Of a stretch of DNA of 45,509 nt, positions 23,232-31,405 are shown piece after piece; position 1 is the first letter of the stretch, and the number at the start of each line of letters is the position of its first letter. A model generated the notes under the pieces. The model searched no databases and was not told where the DNA came from. It was given only the letters and a program-made list of their open reading frames with translations. Location of the stretch: the NCBI GenBank assembly GCA_022821725.1, contig JAJEDB010000055.1, positions 1 through 45,509 of the forward strand. Reading direction: 5' to 3'. The DNA comes from Candidatus Poribacteria bacterium (GTDB taxonomy: Bacteria > Poribacteria > WGA-4E > WGA-3G). Position numbers and translations under genes: made by a program.

Positions 23232-23450
23232 ATGCAACCATTTAAGATTATTGTCGAAAAACATACCGATGGTTATGTCGCCTATCCACTGGGATTGAAA
23301 GGGGTCGTCATAGGACAAGGCGACACCTACACGGAAAGTGTTGAAGACGTAACTTCGGCAATTCGATTTTATATTGAGACTTTCGGAAAAGAAGAACTCG
23401 AAATCGAGGAACCCGCCCTGGACGTTTTTGTAACTGAAGTGAATATCTAA
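23232..23450 (+). CDS. HicB family antitoxin-like protein
   Basis: This 72-aa protein has the HicB N-terminal fold (partial RNase H-like): FKIIVEKHTDGYVAYPLGLK, then VVIGQGDTYTESVEDVTSAI. It lacks a clear C-terminal DNA-binding domain, which is common in short HicBs. GGAAAAC precedes the ATG. Its stop codon overlaps the ATG of a hicA remnant by one base, the usual coupling for this toxin-antitoxin pair. Because the toxin is broken, this is probably an orphan antitoxin. Confidence 0.75.
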   Translation: MQPFKIIVEKHTDGYVAYPLGLKGVVIGQGDTYTESVEDVTSAIRFYIETFGKEELEIEEPALDVFVTEVNI

Positions 23451-23545
23451 TGCCTCGTTTTCCAGTAGATGCCCCAAAAAACAGAGTTATCCGCGCATTA
23501 GAGCAATTGGGATACCGTATAATTCGGGAACGGAATCATAGAACT
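23450..23545 (+). pseudogene. HicA toxin remnant with internal deletion
   Basis: The start is typical of HicA: MPRFPVDAPKNRVIRALEQL, then GYRIIRERNHRT. In intact relatives the RExxH segment is followed by ~20 residues before a second NHRTxKG block with the catalytic region. Here RERNH runs straight into RTKRG, as if the two similar HN/NH points had recombined. After that the frame carries no HicA sequence and runs on antisense to the HAD gene, whose stop is at 23544. I infer an inactive toxin. Confidence 0.6.
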
Positions 23546-24245
23546 AAGCGAGGAGTTCTGGTAATTCAGACAGGCTCTGAATCGTTTCTTTCCATCTGCT
23601 GGCTTGCGTGCCGTCTCGGTCAAGCAGTATCGGACGAATGCCTACACCTTGTGCTCCGACGACATCCGCCTCATACGTATCTCCAACATGGACGACTTCC
23701 TCTGCTGAAACACCGACTGCTGCGAGCGCATAGTTGAAGATATGCGGATCCGGCTTCTCAGATCTGACACGCACATCGTGCGAGGCAACAATCGCATCAA
23801 AATACTCGGCGATCCCCAACCGTTCGGTGAGTGGATCCAGCGGCGACTCCCAATTGGAAACGATTGCTAACTTGAAACCCGCATCCCGCAACTTCTCAAG
23901 TGTCGGAACCACATCACTGTAGAGGGCGCCACTGTTTTCCGCAAAAAGGAAATGGCCAGATTGCAACAACTCCCACGCCATCTGTTCCACATGCTCGTGA
24001 ACGCCTAATTCTCTTATAAACTCACATTCTCGCTTCACTGTCGTCATCAACGATTCCATCAGAGAATAGGTAGCGGGGTCAAACACTGCCGTATCGGCGA
24101 AGAGTCCCTCTTGTGCTGTTTCAAAACGTTCCCAATTGATCTCAACACAATACCGGGTAGCGATCCTCCGCAGATTTTCTTCAAGCGTCCGCTTATGAAA
24201 ATACAATGTTTCATAAAAATCAAAGAAAATGGTTTTTATCATCAT
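23544..24245 (-). CDS. HAD-superfamily hydrolase (HAD-IA), tandem copy 1
   Basis: This 233-aa haloacid dehalogenase-superfamily enzyme is probably a phosphatase. Motif I is FFDFYETL with the nucleophile D9; the second position is Tyr (D-F-Y-E-T), as in dehalogenase-like members. Motif II is IVSNW, motif III is the lysine in SEKPDPHIF, and motif IV is HVGDTYEADVVGA. A helical cap lies at ~15-90. It is paralogous to the next gene (24405-25109): the last ~130 residues are nearly the same while the caps diverge. Substrate unknown. Confidence 0.88.
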   Translation of the reverse strand: MMIKTIFFDFYETLYFHKRTLEENLRRIATRYCVEINWERFETAQEGLFADTAVFDPATYSLMESLMTTVKRECEFIRELGVHEHVEQMAWELLQSGHFLFAENSGALYSDVVPTLEKLRDAGFKLAIVSNWESPLDPLTERLGIAEYFDAIVASHDVRVRSEKPDPHIFNYALAAVGVSAEEVVHVGDTYEADVVGAQGVGIRPILLDRDGTQASRWKETIQSLSELPELLA

Positions 24246-24273
24246 CAGTCCATTTTATAGATTACAAGTTTAC

Positions 24274-24378
24274 TTGTTGGGTTTCGCTACGCCTATTTCC
24301 GTGAAGGTGTCATTGAAAATCAGGATTTCCCTGATAAACTGAAGAGTTTGATTTTTCACCGCTCTACCCAACCTACGG
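24274..24378. repeat. Interrupted GTTGGGTTTCGCTACGC / CTACCCAACCTACGG repeat
   Basis: The halves at 24276-24292 and 24361-24378 are the two arms of the widespread bacterial repeat that normally reads GTTGGGTTTCGC..GCTCTACCCAAC. Here about 70 unrelated AT-rich bases separate the arms, so either something has inserted or the loop has grown. It fills the spacer between the two HAD genes. Confidence 0.45.
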
Positions 24379-24404
24379 GCACACTCGAACTTTTATCGTC
24401 AAAC

Positions 24405-25109
24405 TCACGTAATGGAAAGCAGTTCGGGTAATTGGGACAAGTTCTGGATCGTCTCATCCCATCTCCCGGTTTGTGTGCCGTCTCGGTCAATGAGTATCGG
24501 ACGAATCCCAGCGTTTTTTGCCCCGATTATATCAGCCTCGTAGGTATCCCCAACATGGATGGTTTCTGCTGCCGAAACACCGACCGCTTTGAGCGTATAG
24601 TTGAAGATATGCGGATCCGGTTTTGCTGATCGGACGCGCGCATCGTGCGAGGCGACAATTATATCGAAATAGTGCGCAATACCGAGTCGCTCAGTAAGCG
24701 GATCCAACGGTGTATCCCAATTGGAAACAATCGCTAACTTGAAACCTGCCTCTCGCAAATGCTGAAGTGTCGGAACGGTATCGTCATAGAGCGTCGCGGC
24801 ATTGGCAGCAAAAAGTGAGTGTTCGGATTGCAGGAGTTCCCATGTCATCTGTTCCACATGTTCCTGAACACCGAGTGCCTTTACAAACTCGCAGTAACTC
24901 TCAATGATCTCTTGCATCGTTTTAAGGAGTACGTGCGTGGTCGGATCGGAACCTGATGCCTCGGCATAGAGATTCTCGCGTGCTGTTGCATAGCATTCCC
25001 AATTAACTTCACAACCATACCGATCTGTAATTTTTTGGAGTCTCGGTTTAAGGGATTGTCCCCAAACTCCCAACGTCTGATAAAAATCAAAGAATACTGC
25101 TTTTGTCAT
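24405..25109 (-). CDS. HAD-superfamily hydrolase (HAD-IA), tandem copy 2
   Basis: This 234-aa paralogue of the previous gene has motif I FFDFYQTL (D8), motif II AIVSNWDTPLDPLTERLGIA, motif III SAKPDPHIFNY and motif IV HVGDTYEADIIGAKNAGIRP. The shared block from HVEQMxWELLQS to the end is almost identical to copy 1, while residues ~10-80 differ strongly. This fits a tandem duplication with either gene conversion of the core or divergence of the substrate-selecting cap. It ends with a short extension (SIT). It is 21 bases before the queC end, so possibly one transcript. Confidence 0.88.
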   Translation of the reverse strand: MTKAVFFDFYQTLGVWGQSLKPRLQKITDRYGCEVNWECYATARENLYAEASGSDPTTHVLLKTMQEIIESYCEFVKALGVQEHVEQMTWELLQSEHSLFAANAATLYDDTVPTLQHLREAGFKLAIVSNWDTPLDPLTERLGIAHYFDIIVASHDARVRSAKPDPHIFNYTLKAVGVSAAETIHVGDTYEADIIGAKNAGIRPILIDRDGTQTGRWDETIQNLSQLPELLSIT

Positions 25110-25130
25110 AATTTTTTGGGTGCTTCACCT

Positions 25131-25820
25131 TTAGGTGTAGCGCGTTGGATCGGGAATACCTGCTTCTTTAAAGCCCCTTTTTCGGAGCAGGCAGCTATCA
25201 CATCTACCGCATGCGCTCCCTTCGGTATCCGGGTCGTAGCAACTTAAGGTGAGACTGTAATCGACGCCGAGCGCTGTGCCGATTTGAATAATCTCTGCCT
25301 TCGTCTTGTCGATGAGTGGGGCGCGAATTCTCAATTTCGTTTTTCCCTCAACACCGGCTTGTGTCGCGAGGTTTGCCATTGTTTGATAGGCATCTATATA
25401 TTCCGGCCGACAATCTGGATAACCGCTGTAATCGATAGCGTTGGCTCCGATAAAAATAGTATCAGCAACAAGGACTTCCGCATAAGCGAGGGCATAGGAG
25501 AGAAAGATTGTGTTTCGGGCGGGGACGTAGGTTATCGGTATGCCAGTTTCCATTTCCGAATCAGATCTGTCCTTTGGGACTTCAATATCGGTTTCCGTCA
25601 ATGCGGATGTCCCAAAGGTCCGTAGGTCAATGTCAACGATGATGTGCTGTCTGGCACCCAATGCCTTTGCAATATTTTTCGCACACTGGAGTTCTACTGC
25701 GTGCCGCTGACCATACTGAAAACTCAGGCAATATGTATCGTAGCCTTCATTGTCCGCGATAGCAAGTGTTGTTGTTGAGTCTAAGCCGCCACTGAGTAAA
25801 ACAACCGCTTTTTTAGGCAC
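25131..25820 (-). CDS. queC: 7-cyano-7-deazaguanine synthase QueC
   Basis: This ATP-dependent enzyme turns 7-carboxy-7-deazaguanine into preQ0 for queuosine tRNA modification. The PP-loop [13 protein letters not shown] is at the N-terminus. [49 protein letters not shown] and the zinc-binding four cysteines in [18 protein letters not shown] are diagnostic. I choose GTG 25820 because GGAAAG lies 8 bases before it; TTG 25835 is in frame but has no ribosome site. No other que genes are in the window. No DNA-modification (dpd) genes are near, so a tRNA role is assumed. Confidence 0.93.
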   Translation of the reverse strand: MPKKAVVLLSGGLDSTTTLAIADNEGYDTYCLSFQYGQRHAVELQCAKNIAKALGARQHIIVDIDLRTFGTSALTETDIEVPKDRSDSEMETGIPITYVPARNTIFLSYALAYAEVLVADTIFIGANAIDYSGYPDCRPEYIDAYQTMANLATQAGVEGKTKLRIRAPLIDKTKAEIIQIGTALGVDYSLTLSCYDPDTEGSACGRCDSCLLRKRGFKEAGIPDPTRYT

Positions 25821-25955
25821 CGATTTTCTTTCCAAAAGAAGGGGAAAGTTGGTAAATTAGCAAGCGTTCTAAAGTTTTGCAAGTTATATTTAATACACAA
25901 CCTAACTTTAGTTCACTTTAGCTACACTTTACAACCTTCCACCTTTTTAATCTTT

Positions 25956-26483
25956 CTATTCTTGTTCAAACTCTAATTTCGCGAACCGCATAAAGATGCC
26001 GCCCCCCGGTCGGGCAAGGGGTCCGTTAATCGCCAAGCATGCGATGACATGTTTCGCACCCGGTTCCGCACTTTCGGTGACAACAACACGTTGCGGGGTA
26101 TTGAAACCCGAGGCAGCCCCACGTCCTGACTCTCCGAAAGCCAAGTCGATTTCGCCGTCAACCCAGACTTCACCGTAGTCGTCGATACATGTGTTAAACC
26201 ACACCTGTGAGCCAGCGATTGAGACTCCGTCAACTTCCTCTGGAAGTGTCACGGTGATGCGGTACCAACCGAAGCAAAGTCCTGTTGAGATAAACTCTTG
26301 GATATCCTCACAAATGGGCCAGTCTGAGTCGTCATAGTCGGCAAGACGCGCAGGTGTCTCTTTCAACTGATTGACCAAACCCCCGTTCGGTTCACCAGGG
26401 ACGAGCCCATCACCATACCGCCATTCAGAATTGGTGAGTTCACGATGTTCTACATTTTCTAAATCAAGTTCTGCAATAATCAT
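25956..26483 (-). CDS. Galactose-binding (GH2 sugar-binding-like) domain protein
   Basis: This 175-aa single-domain protein has no signal peptide. The pattern LCFGWYRITVTLPEEVDG - GSQVWFNTCIDDYGEVWVDG resembles the sugar-binding jelly roll at the N-terminus of GH2 glycosidases and related galactose-binding folds, where W-x-R and D-x-G-x-V-x-(V/N)-G motifs are typical. There is no catalytic domain, so it would bind rather than cleave. It could also be a stand-alone family specific to this lineage. GGAAGGA precedes the ATG at 26483. It ends 120 bases upstream of the queC start; its partner is unclear. Confidence 0.65.
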   Translation of the reverse strand: MIIAELDLENVEHRELTNSEWRYGDGLVPGEPNGGLVNQLKETPARLADYDDSDWPICEDIQEFISTGLCFGWYRITVTLPEEVDGVSIAGSQVWFNTCIDDYGEVWVDGEIDLAFGESGRGAASGFNTPQRVVVTESAEPGAKHVIACLAINGPLARPGGGIFMRFAKLEFEQE

Positions 26484-26566
26484 TCTGCATTCCTTCCTTT
26501 GTTTGAAATTTTTAAACGATTATGTCTAATTGGTATTAATACTGCGATGACAACGTTCGCAGCAAC

Positions 26567-27745
26567 TTAGGCTGAATCCTTAAAAAGTTTGTAAGCGATA
26601 CCTGTTGAAAAAATCAGGAAAATTCCTGCGACAATAAATGGAACCTGCACAGAGAAGTTAATCAAAAAACCGCTCGCAACATAACCGAGCAGAAATCCGG
26701 TGCTCCATGCTAAATGTGTGAGACCGACCCCGTGTCCTTTCTCGTGGGGTTCGGTGAATTCGTTGATGAACCGAGGGATCGTCGTCGAAAGTCCCCACGC
26801 CGCGCCTGCCCCAAGTATCCCGAAAACCTCCAGCGCGATTAAAGAATCGTGAAAGAACGCCACACCAAAAGCGAGGAGCGTAACCAGGGCATTCGCTACG
26901 AGAGCAGGCGTGCGGTGCCCAATCGCATCGCATATTCTACCAACAGCTAATTGACACCCGAAAGCAAACAACAGACTGACCGCCCCGTAGTAGCCTGTCG
27001 CCTTCACGCCAGCGATACGGGCAATCAAGATCGGCATAAGCAAGTTCACAGAGCCCCAGTAATAGGTCGGGAAAACCCGTAAACCGATCAGCAATTGCAT
27101 GTTCCGCCGCCGACTCAGATCTATATATGCTCCGATATTAAGGGTCGATTTCCATATCCCACCTTGGTTCCGCCGGCTATTGGAAGACGGCTGTCGTGCC
27201 AATCGCGGTAGAAAGAAACACGCACCGATGAACAGAACACCTGCCAAAACCACGGCACCGATCCCGAAAACACCATAGTCGATACGATCTATGACTTCCC
27301 CAGCGATAGCACTCCCGACTGCACTCCCGACGGTCATATTGATAAAGTACAGTCCTGTCGCCACCCCCAATCGGTTTGATGGCACAACACTAATGAGATA
27401 CGTTTGACCGCCCGCGGTTTTGAACCCGGATGCGATCCCTTCGTAACAGAGGATACCCCAAATGAACAGCGGGGTTTCTGTCGTGAAAAGCCCACCTACG
27501 ACGACTGCCCCTGTCATCCCGATGAGTATAGCGGGTTTCCGTCCGAATCGATCGCTAAGCGTTCCGCCTATCAGCGCCGAGATCCCACCTAACCCGATCG
27601 GCAGTGCGCGCAACAACGCCGCGAACAGTGCGGTCTCTTTTAAAATCGTCTCGGCATAGACCGGAAACAACATCTGGACCGGTCCTGTTACCAAACCGAC
27701 AACGAACACGATGGCGCAAAGAAAAATAAACCCGCGACTCCACAT
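26567..27745 (-). CDS. MFS transporter
   Basis: This 392-aa major facilitator has about 12 hydrophobic segments. The family loop motif after TM2 is GGTLSDRFGRKPAIL (G-x-x-x-D-R-x-G-R-K/R), and a related GRICDAIGHRTPALV follows in the second half, as expected from the internal duplication. It is probably an inner-membrane exporter or sugar/drug transporter; the substrate cannot be read. A basic loop between TM6 and TM7 (~195-215, SSNSRRNQGG) separates the halves. The start ATG 27745 has no strong ribosome site but follows TTAATCGTTAAAAAT, similar to the leader motif's 3' part. It stands alone between the sugar-binding protein and the NuoEF fusion. Confidence 0.88.
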   Translation of the reverse strand: MWSRGFIFLCAIVFVVGLVTGPVQMLFPVYAETILKETALFAALLRALPIGLGGISALIGGTLSDRFGRKPAILIGMTGAVVVGGLFTTETPLFIWGILCYEGIASGFKTAGGQTYLISVVPSNRLGVATGLYFINMTVGSAVGSAIAGEVIDRIDYGVFGIGAVVLAGVLFIGACFFLPRLARQPSSNSRRNQGGIWKSTLNIGAYIDLSRRRNMQLLIGLRVFPTYYWGSVNLLMPILIARIAGVKATGYYGAVSLLFAFGCQLAVGRICDAIGHRTPALVANALVTLLAFGVAFFHDSLIALEVFGILGAGAAWGLSTTIPRFINEFTEPHEKGHGVGLTHLAWSTGFLLGYVASGFLINFSVQVPFIVAGIFLIFSTGIAYKLFKDSA

Positions 27746-27882
27746 ATTTTTAACGATTAAATTTGCGCTGTTGCGTCCGTTGTCCTCGCAGTATTCTAAT
27801 TGTTAACAAACCTTTCATAACCTTAAGTAGGTTTTTTCGCATAGGACTTACGCACTTCCTCAAGACCGCTCAGACGTAATCG

Positions 27883-29529
27883 TTAAAAGGAACGCATCAG
27901 ACTATCTGTAATGTTCGGTGCAGCCGTGCCGAGTCCACACGCGCTCGTTGCTCGCATGACTGCCCCAATCTCCGAGATAAGTGCCTCCGAATTCGGTTGC
28001 AAAGGCTCGGACAAAAGTTCCATCAGTCGATGCGTGCCGATACGGCATGGGAAACATTTTCCACAAGATTCCTCAGCGAAGAATTCCATAGCGTTACGTG
28101 CGACATCGAGCATATCTCGCGTGTCATCAAACACTATAATTCCCGCCGCGCCGAGCATCGCACCCACCTTTTGGAAACTCGGTTCGTCAATCGTAATGTC
28201 AAAGTCGGCTTCAGCGATGAACCCACCGGATAAACCTGCTGTCGTGATCGCTTGAATTTCGTGTCCCTCTGGCGGACCCCCTGCCCATTCGTAAAGGAGC
28301 GTCTTTAACGGCAGTCCGAATGGCACCTCGTAGTTCCCCGGTCGCTGAATGTCACCGGAGAGACTGATAATCTTTGTGCCTGCCAAGTTTTCATCACAGC
28401 TAAGATTTTGATACCACGCCGCGCCGTGCCGTAAAATCTGGACAGCAGCGGCGAGGGTCTCCACGTTGTTTACAGCGGTGGGTAAGTCTTCAAACCCGTG
28501 TGTCACAGGATAAGGCGGACGATTCCTTGGAAATGGATGCTTCCCTTCCAAACTGTTCAATAGCGACCCTTCCTCCCCGCAGACATAAGCACCGGCACCC
28601 CGCCGAATGTAGATGTGGAAGTTAAAGTCTTCACCCCCATGTTTCTCTCTGAAGATAGCATCGCCAAGCAGTCCTGCCGCTTCTGCCTCCGCGAGTGCGT
28701 GCTCAAGGGTCTTTAAGGTTTCTGGGTACTCATAGCGGAGATAAATGAACCCGCGCGTCGCGCCTGTTGCGTAGGCAGCGAGTGTCATCCCTTCAATCAC
28801 AGCGTGTGGATCGTAATCCAGAATAACCCGATCCTTGAAACACCCCGGTTCACCCTCATCGGCGTTACAGACGATCGTTTTCGGTTCGCCGGGCGCATTC
28901 AAAACCGATTCCCATTTCATGCCTGTTGGAAATCCTGCGCCGCCTCTACCCGCAAGTTGACTCTCTTTAAGTATTTCAATTACATCTGTTTGTGTGAGTG
29001 TTGTCAATGCCCGGGTCAGTGCTTCATAGCCACCCGTGCGTCGATAGCCTTCCAATGTATTGCGTTCGGGTTCGCGGATCTCGGCGAAGATGCATTCCTC
29101 ACCATCGCCCGGATATGGTGGGGGTAAAGGGGTGGGTTGCACGGAGAGCGTTTCTACCTGTTTCCCGACGCGGACCTGATGTCCCTTCAGCACTGGCACA
29201 CAATCGTCGCATCTTCCAGCACAGGGCATTGGGGTCGCGCCTTCATCTTTGAGTGCCTCAAGAATTTCCAATCCACCTTGCAACCGACAGACGGGTCCCG
29301 TACAGACACGTGGGGCATCCTGCCCTGGGGTCTCACGCGCAAAATGGTGATAGAACGTTAACGTGCCGAAGAGTTCAGCGAGCGGGATCCGAAGTCCGAC
29401 TGCGATATCGCGAAGGACTGCCTCCGATATAAACCCGTCCCGGTCGTGGAAAGCGTGTAGCAATGCAAGCAACGGAGCGGGTTCATCGCGCCACTGGGCA
29501 ATCACTTCTCGATTCGTCGGGGCTGCCAT
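27883..29529 (-). CDS. NuoE-NuoF fusion (NADH-oxidising diaphorase subunit)
   Basis: This 548-aa flavin/iron-sulfur subunit passes electrons between NAD(H) and a partner. The N-terminal ~130 residues are a NuoE-like thioredoxin fold with cysteines C76, C81, C103 and C107 plus C110 (VCTGPVC, CAGRCDDC) for a 2Fe-2S cluster. The NuoF part has the FMN/NADH site GRGGAGFPTGMKW and NADEGEPGCFKDR, RRGAGAYVCGEE, and the 4Fe-4S ligands ESCGKCFPCRIG plus SACGLG. Such fusions serve NAD-linked formate dehydrogenases and hydrogenases (FdsB/HoxF type). No other subunit is in the window, so its partner is unknown. GGAG precedes the ATG. Confidence 0.9.
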   Translation of the reverse strand: MAAPTNREVIAQWRDEPAPLLALLHAFHDRDGFISEAVLRDIAVGLRIPLAELFGTLTFYHHFARETPGQDAPRVCTGPVCRLQGGLEILEALKDEGATPMPCAGRCDDCVPVLKGHQVRVGKQVETLSVQPTPLPPPYPGDGEECIFAEIREPERNTLEGYRRTGGYEALTRALTTLTQTDVIEILKESQLAGRGGAGFPTGMKWESVLNAPGEPKTIVCNADEGEPGCFKDRVILDYDPHAVIEGMTLAAYATGATRGFIYLRYEYPETLKTLEHALAEAEAAGLLGDAIFREKHGGEDFNFHIYIRRGAGAYVCGEEGSLLNSLEGKHPFPRNRPPYPVTHGFEDLPTAVNNVETLAAAVQILRHGAAWYQNLSCDENLAGTKIISLSGDIQRPGNYEVPFGLPLKTLLYEWAGGPPEGHEIQAITTAGLSGGFIAEADFDITIDEPSFQKVGAMLGAAGIIVFDDTRDMLDVARNAMEFFAEESCGKCFPCRIGTHRLMELLSEPLQPNSEALISEIGAVMRATSACGLGTAAPNITDSLMRSF

Positions 29530-29587
29530 CTATTTCTCCAGTCCTATAACACAAAGAGTTGTTTCTTTAAAGACTACATTTTTGCAG

Positions 29588-29611
29588 AAGCCTCGTCCTT
29601 TAGGGCGAGGT
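29588..29611. repeat. CCTCGTCC-TTTA-GGGCGAGG hairpin
   Basis: AAGCCTCGTCCTTTAGGGCG, then AGG, folds into an 8-base-pair stem with a TTTA loop. This form is like the right-end hairpin of IS200/IS605-group (tnpB) elements, where it forms part of the guide RNA. No tnpB is nearby, so it may be a solo remnant. It could also help to end the PhyH transcript, but there is no T-run. Confidence 0.4.
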
Positions 29612-29680
29612 CTATCACGTAGTTTACCAATTTTCCTGTTTCACGTCAAAACTTTTTTGAGGGTTCGTTCGGTAGAATTT

Positions 29681-30499
29681 TCATTCGGGAATATCTACCT
29701 TAAAGGGATCTATAAGTTCATTCAACGCCTTCCGTTGTCCGTGATCTCGGCTCTCGAGCTCATGAAGCGCGGCCGGGATTTCGTCTTTGTGGTCATCAAA
29801 CGGAAGCCACCAAGACGCGTCGGTGTGATGAAACTGCTTCGCATAGACCCAACGTAAAAACACCGTCATCCGAGGATATGCCTCATGATTCCACCGCCTT
29901 CCTGCGTGCCGCGTGTTCGGCAGAAACACAATGAAATCACCAGCGTTTACAGGGACATTGTGGACCAGCGGCGGTGCGTCATCCATCGTGATGTCCTCTG
30001 GATACTGAAAGTTGGATTTGTGGCTTCCGGGAATGCAGGCAAATCCGTTGCCAGGTGGCACATCCACAAGCGAAACAGAGAGGTTAAAGAAACTCGCGAA
30101 GATCTCATCGTTCGCGACTTGGTATTGGTGATATGGACCTCTAAACCACCCTTTATGTCCACCATGTAGTTCTAAACCATCAGCATCAGGATAACAAATA
30201 TTCGCTACGACATCGAAGACTCTCGGATGGTTCCAGGTCAAGGCAGTCGCCACGCGCAGGATTTCTGGATTTAAAATCAGCCGTTGGAACGCTGCATGTC
30301 CGTAGTGCATGTTGTAGACCCACCACGGTTTCCCTTCTGGCGCATTGATTCGCATGGGCGGCTTGAAGTCTGACGCATCCCATTCGGACCACTCAAACAT
30401 CTGTGCCTTCATCCGTTCGACATCCGCTTTCGGCACGGCGTTACGCACCACAAAATAACCCAGCAGATCGAGATGCCATTTTTCTTCCTGTGTTAGCAT
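29681..30499 (-). CDS. Phytanoyl-CoA dioxygenase (PhyH) family protein with HxG in place of HxD
   Basis: This 272-aa member of the Fe(II)/2-oxoglutarate PhyH family has the jelly-roll blocks VDVPPGNGFACIPGSHKSNF and GDFIVFLPNTRHAG. The distal iron histidine (H198) and the 2-oxoglutarate arginine (R210 in AYPRMTVF) are present. At the proximal site the sequence is LELHGGHKGW: H112-G-G114 instead of the usual H-x-D, so the carboxylate iron ligand is missing. The neighbouring paralogue has LHRDTSG at the same place. HxG/HxA is how non-heme iron halogenases open a chloride site, but it also occurs in non-catalytic relatives. It overlaps the upstream PhyH gene by 7 bases, so one transcript. Confidence 0.85.
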   Translation of the reverse strand: MLTQEEKWHLDLLGYFVVRNAVPKADVERMKAQMFEWSEWDASDFKPPMRINAPEGKPWWVYNMHYGHAAFQRLILNPEILRVATALTWNHPRVFDVVANICYPDADGLELHGGHKGWFRGPYHQYQVANDEIFASFFNLSVSLVDVPPGNGFACIPGSHKSNFQYPEDITMDDAPPLVHNVPVNAGDFIVFLPNTRHAGRRWNHEAYPRMTVFLRWVYAKQFHHTDASWWLPFDDHKDEIPAALHELESRDHGQRKALNELIDPFKVDIPE

Positions 30500-31365
30500 A
30501 GTTCCTCCCCCGTCTCCAGTTTTTTGAGGATCCGCTTGGCAAACCCTTTTTCACCGCGTTGGATCAATTCCAACTCGTATTCGTCTTCAGAGATGCGGTG
30601 CCGATGGGCTTCTATTGGGAGGTTATAGTTCTCGTTGAAATAGAAACTGAATTGATACCGATTGAAGACAACACGACGCGGAGAATCGACTTTCCAAAAC
30701 TTTGCCCCGTGCATCAAACGCGGTGAAAAGATGAGGCAATCCCCTGCCTTCAGCTCAAACGTAATTGCGGGTGCCCATTCGTTGTCGATGTCAAGCGTTG
30801 TAGGAAACGTAATTCGTGATTTATGCGTGCCGGGGATGCACATGAAACCGTTATCCTTCGGGACATCAACGAGCGTTATAGCGGTGTTGACGAAATTGCT
30901 ATAAATCTGTCCGTTACCGGCTTGATAATCGTTGTGCGGATTATGGAATCCATCGGGAAACTCAAAACCGCTGGTATCGCGATGCAGTCTCTCTTTTTCA
31001 CCTTCGGAGATGGGACGTTGCTTCTGCAAGACAAGCGCGGAATTAAAAAGCCGTGGACGGTTCCACATCAACCCCATCACAATCCGCATCACTTTCTCAT
31101 TAAGTGATAATCGTTCAAAGATCCGGTCACCGTATTGAACGTTGTTCAGGACACCGCTGTATTCGTCTTGCGTGACATTCACCGGTTCCGGTGCAGTTTC
31201 GGGATCCGCGAACCACCCGTTCGCTGTCTCAAGCATCCGTTCAACCTCTGCTGGCGATATCACCTGTCGAAGCACCAGATAACCAAACAGATCATAGTGC
31301 CACTTCTCCTCTTCCGTTAGCGTGGAGCGGAGATTAATAGCACTGTCCTCACCGCGAATTAGCAT
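30493..31365 (-). CDS. Phytanoyl-CoA dioxygenase (PhyH) family protein
   Basis: This 290-aa Fe(II)/2-oxoglutarate oxygenase keeps the complete site: H128-R-D130 (RLHRDTSG), H219 (PRLMHGAKF) and an arginine at ~230 (DSPRRVVFNRY). The shared block LVDVPKDNGFMCIPGTHKSR aligns with the next gene. It would hydroxylate an unknown small molecule; natural substrates of these expanded PhyH families are mostly unknown. GGAGAC precedes the ATG at 31365. It lies directly upstream of and overlaps the HxG paralogue, so the two may act on the same pathway or as a pair. Confidence 0.88.
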   Translation of the reverse strand: MLIRGEDSAINLRSTLTEEEKWHYDLFGYLVLRQVISPAEVERMLETANGWFADPETAPEPVNVTQDEYSGVLNNVQYGDRIFERLSLNEKVMRIVMGLMWNRPRLFNSALVLQKQRPISEGEKERLHRDTSGFEFPDGFHNPHNDYQAGNGQIYSNFVNTAITLVDVPKDNGFMCIPGTHKSRITFPTTLDIDNEWAPAITFELKAGDCLIFSPRLMHGAKFWKVDSPRRVVFNRYQFSFYFNENYNLPIEAHRHRISEDEYELELIQRGEKGFAKRILKKLETGEELC

Positions 31366-31405
31366 ACTGTCTCCTATTTCAAACTATGGTGAATTTTAGG
31401 ATTAC

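Noticed and set aside
25131..25820. queC as part of a DNA 7-deazaguanine modification system
   Set aside because: No dpd-type genes are near it; the neighbours are a HAD hydrolase and a sugar-binding protein.
27883..29529. A complex I (nuo) operon
   Set aside because: Only the NuoE-NuoF fusion is present; flanking genes are MFS and PhyH.
29588..29611. Rho-independent terminator
   Set aside because: The stem is good, but no run of T follows on either strand; kept only as a repeat/hairpin.
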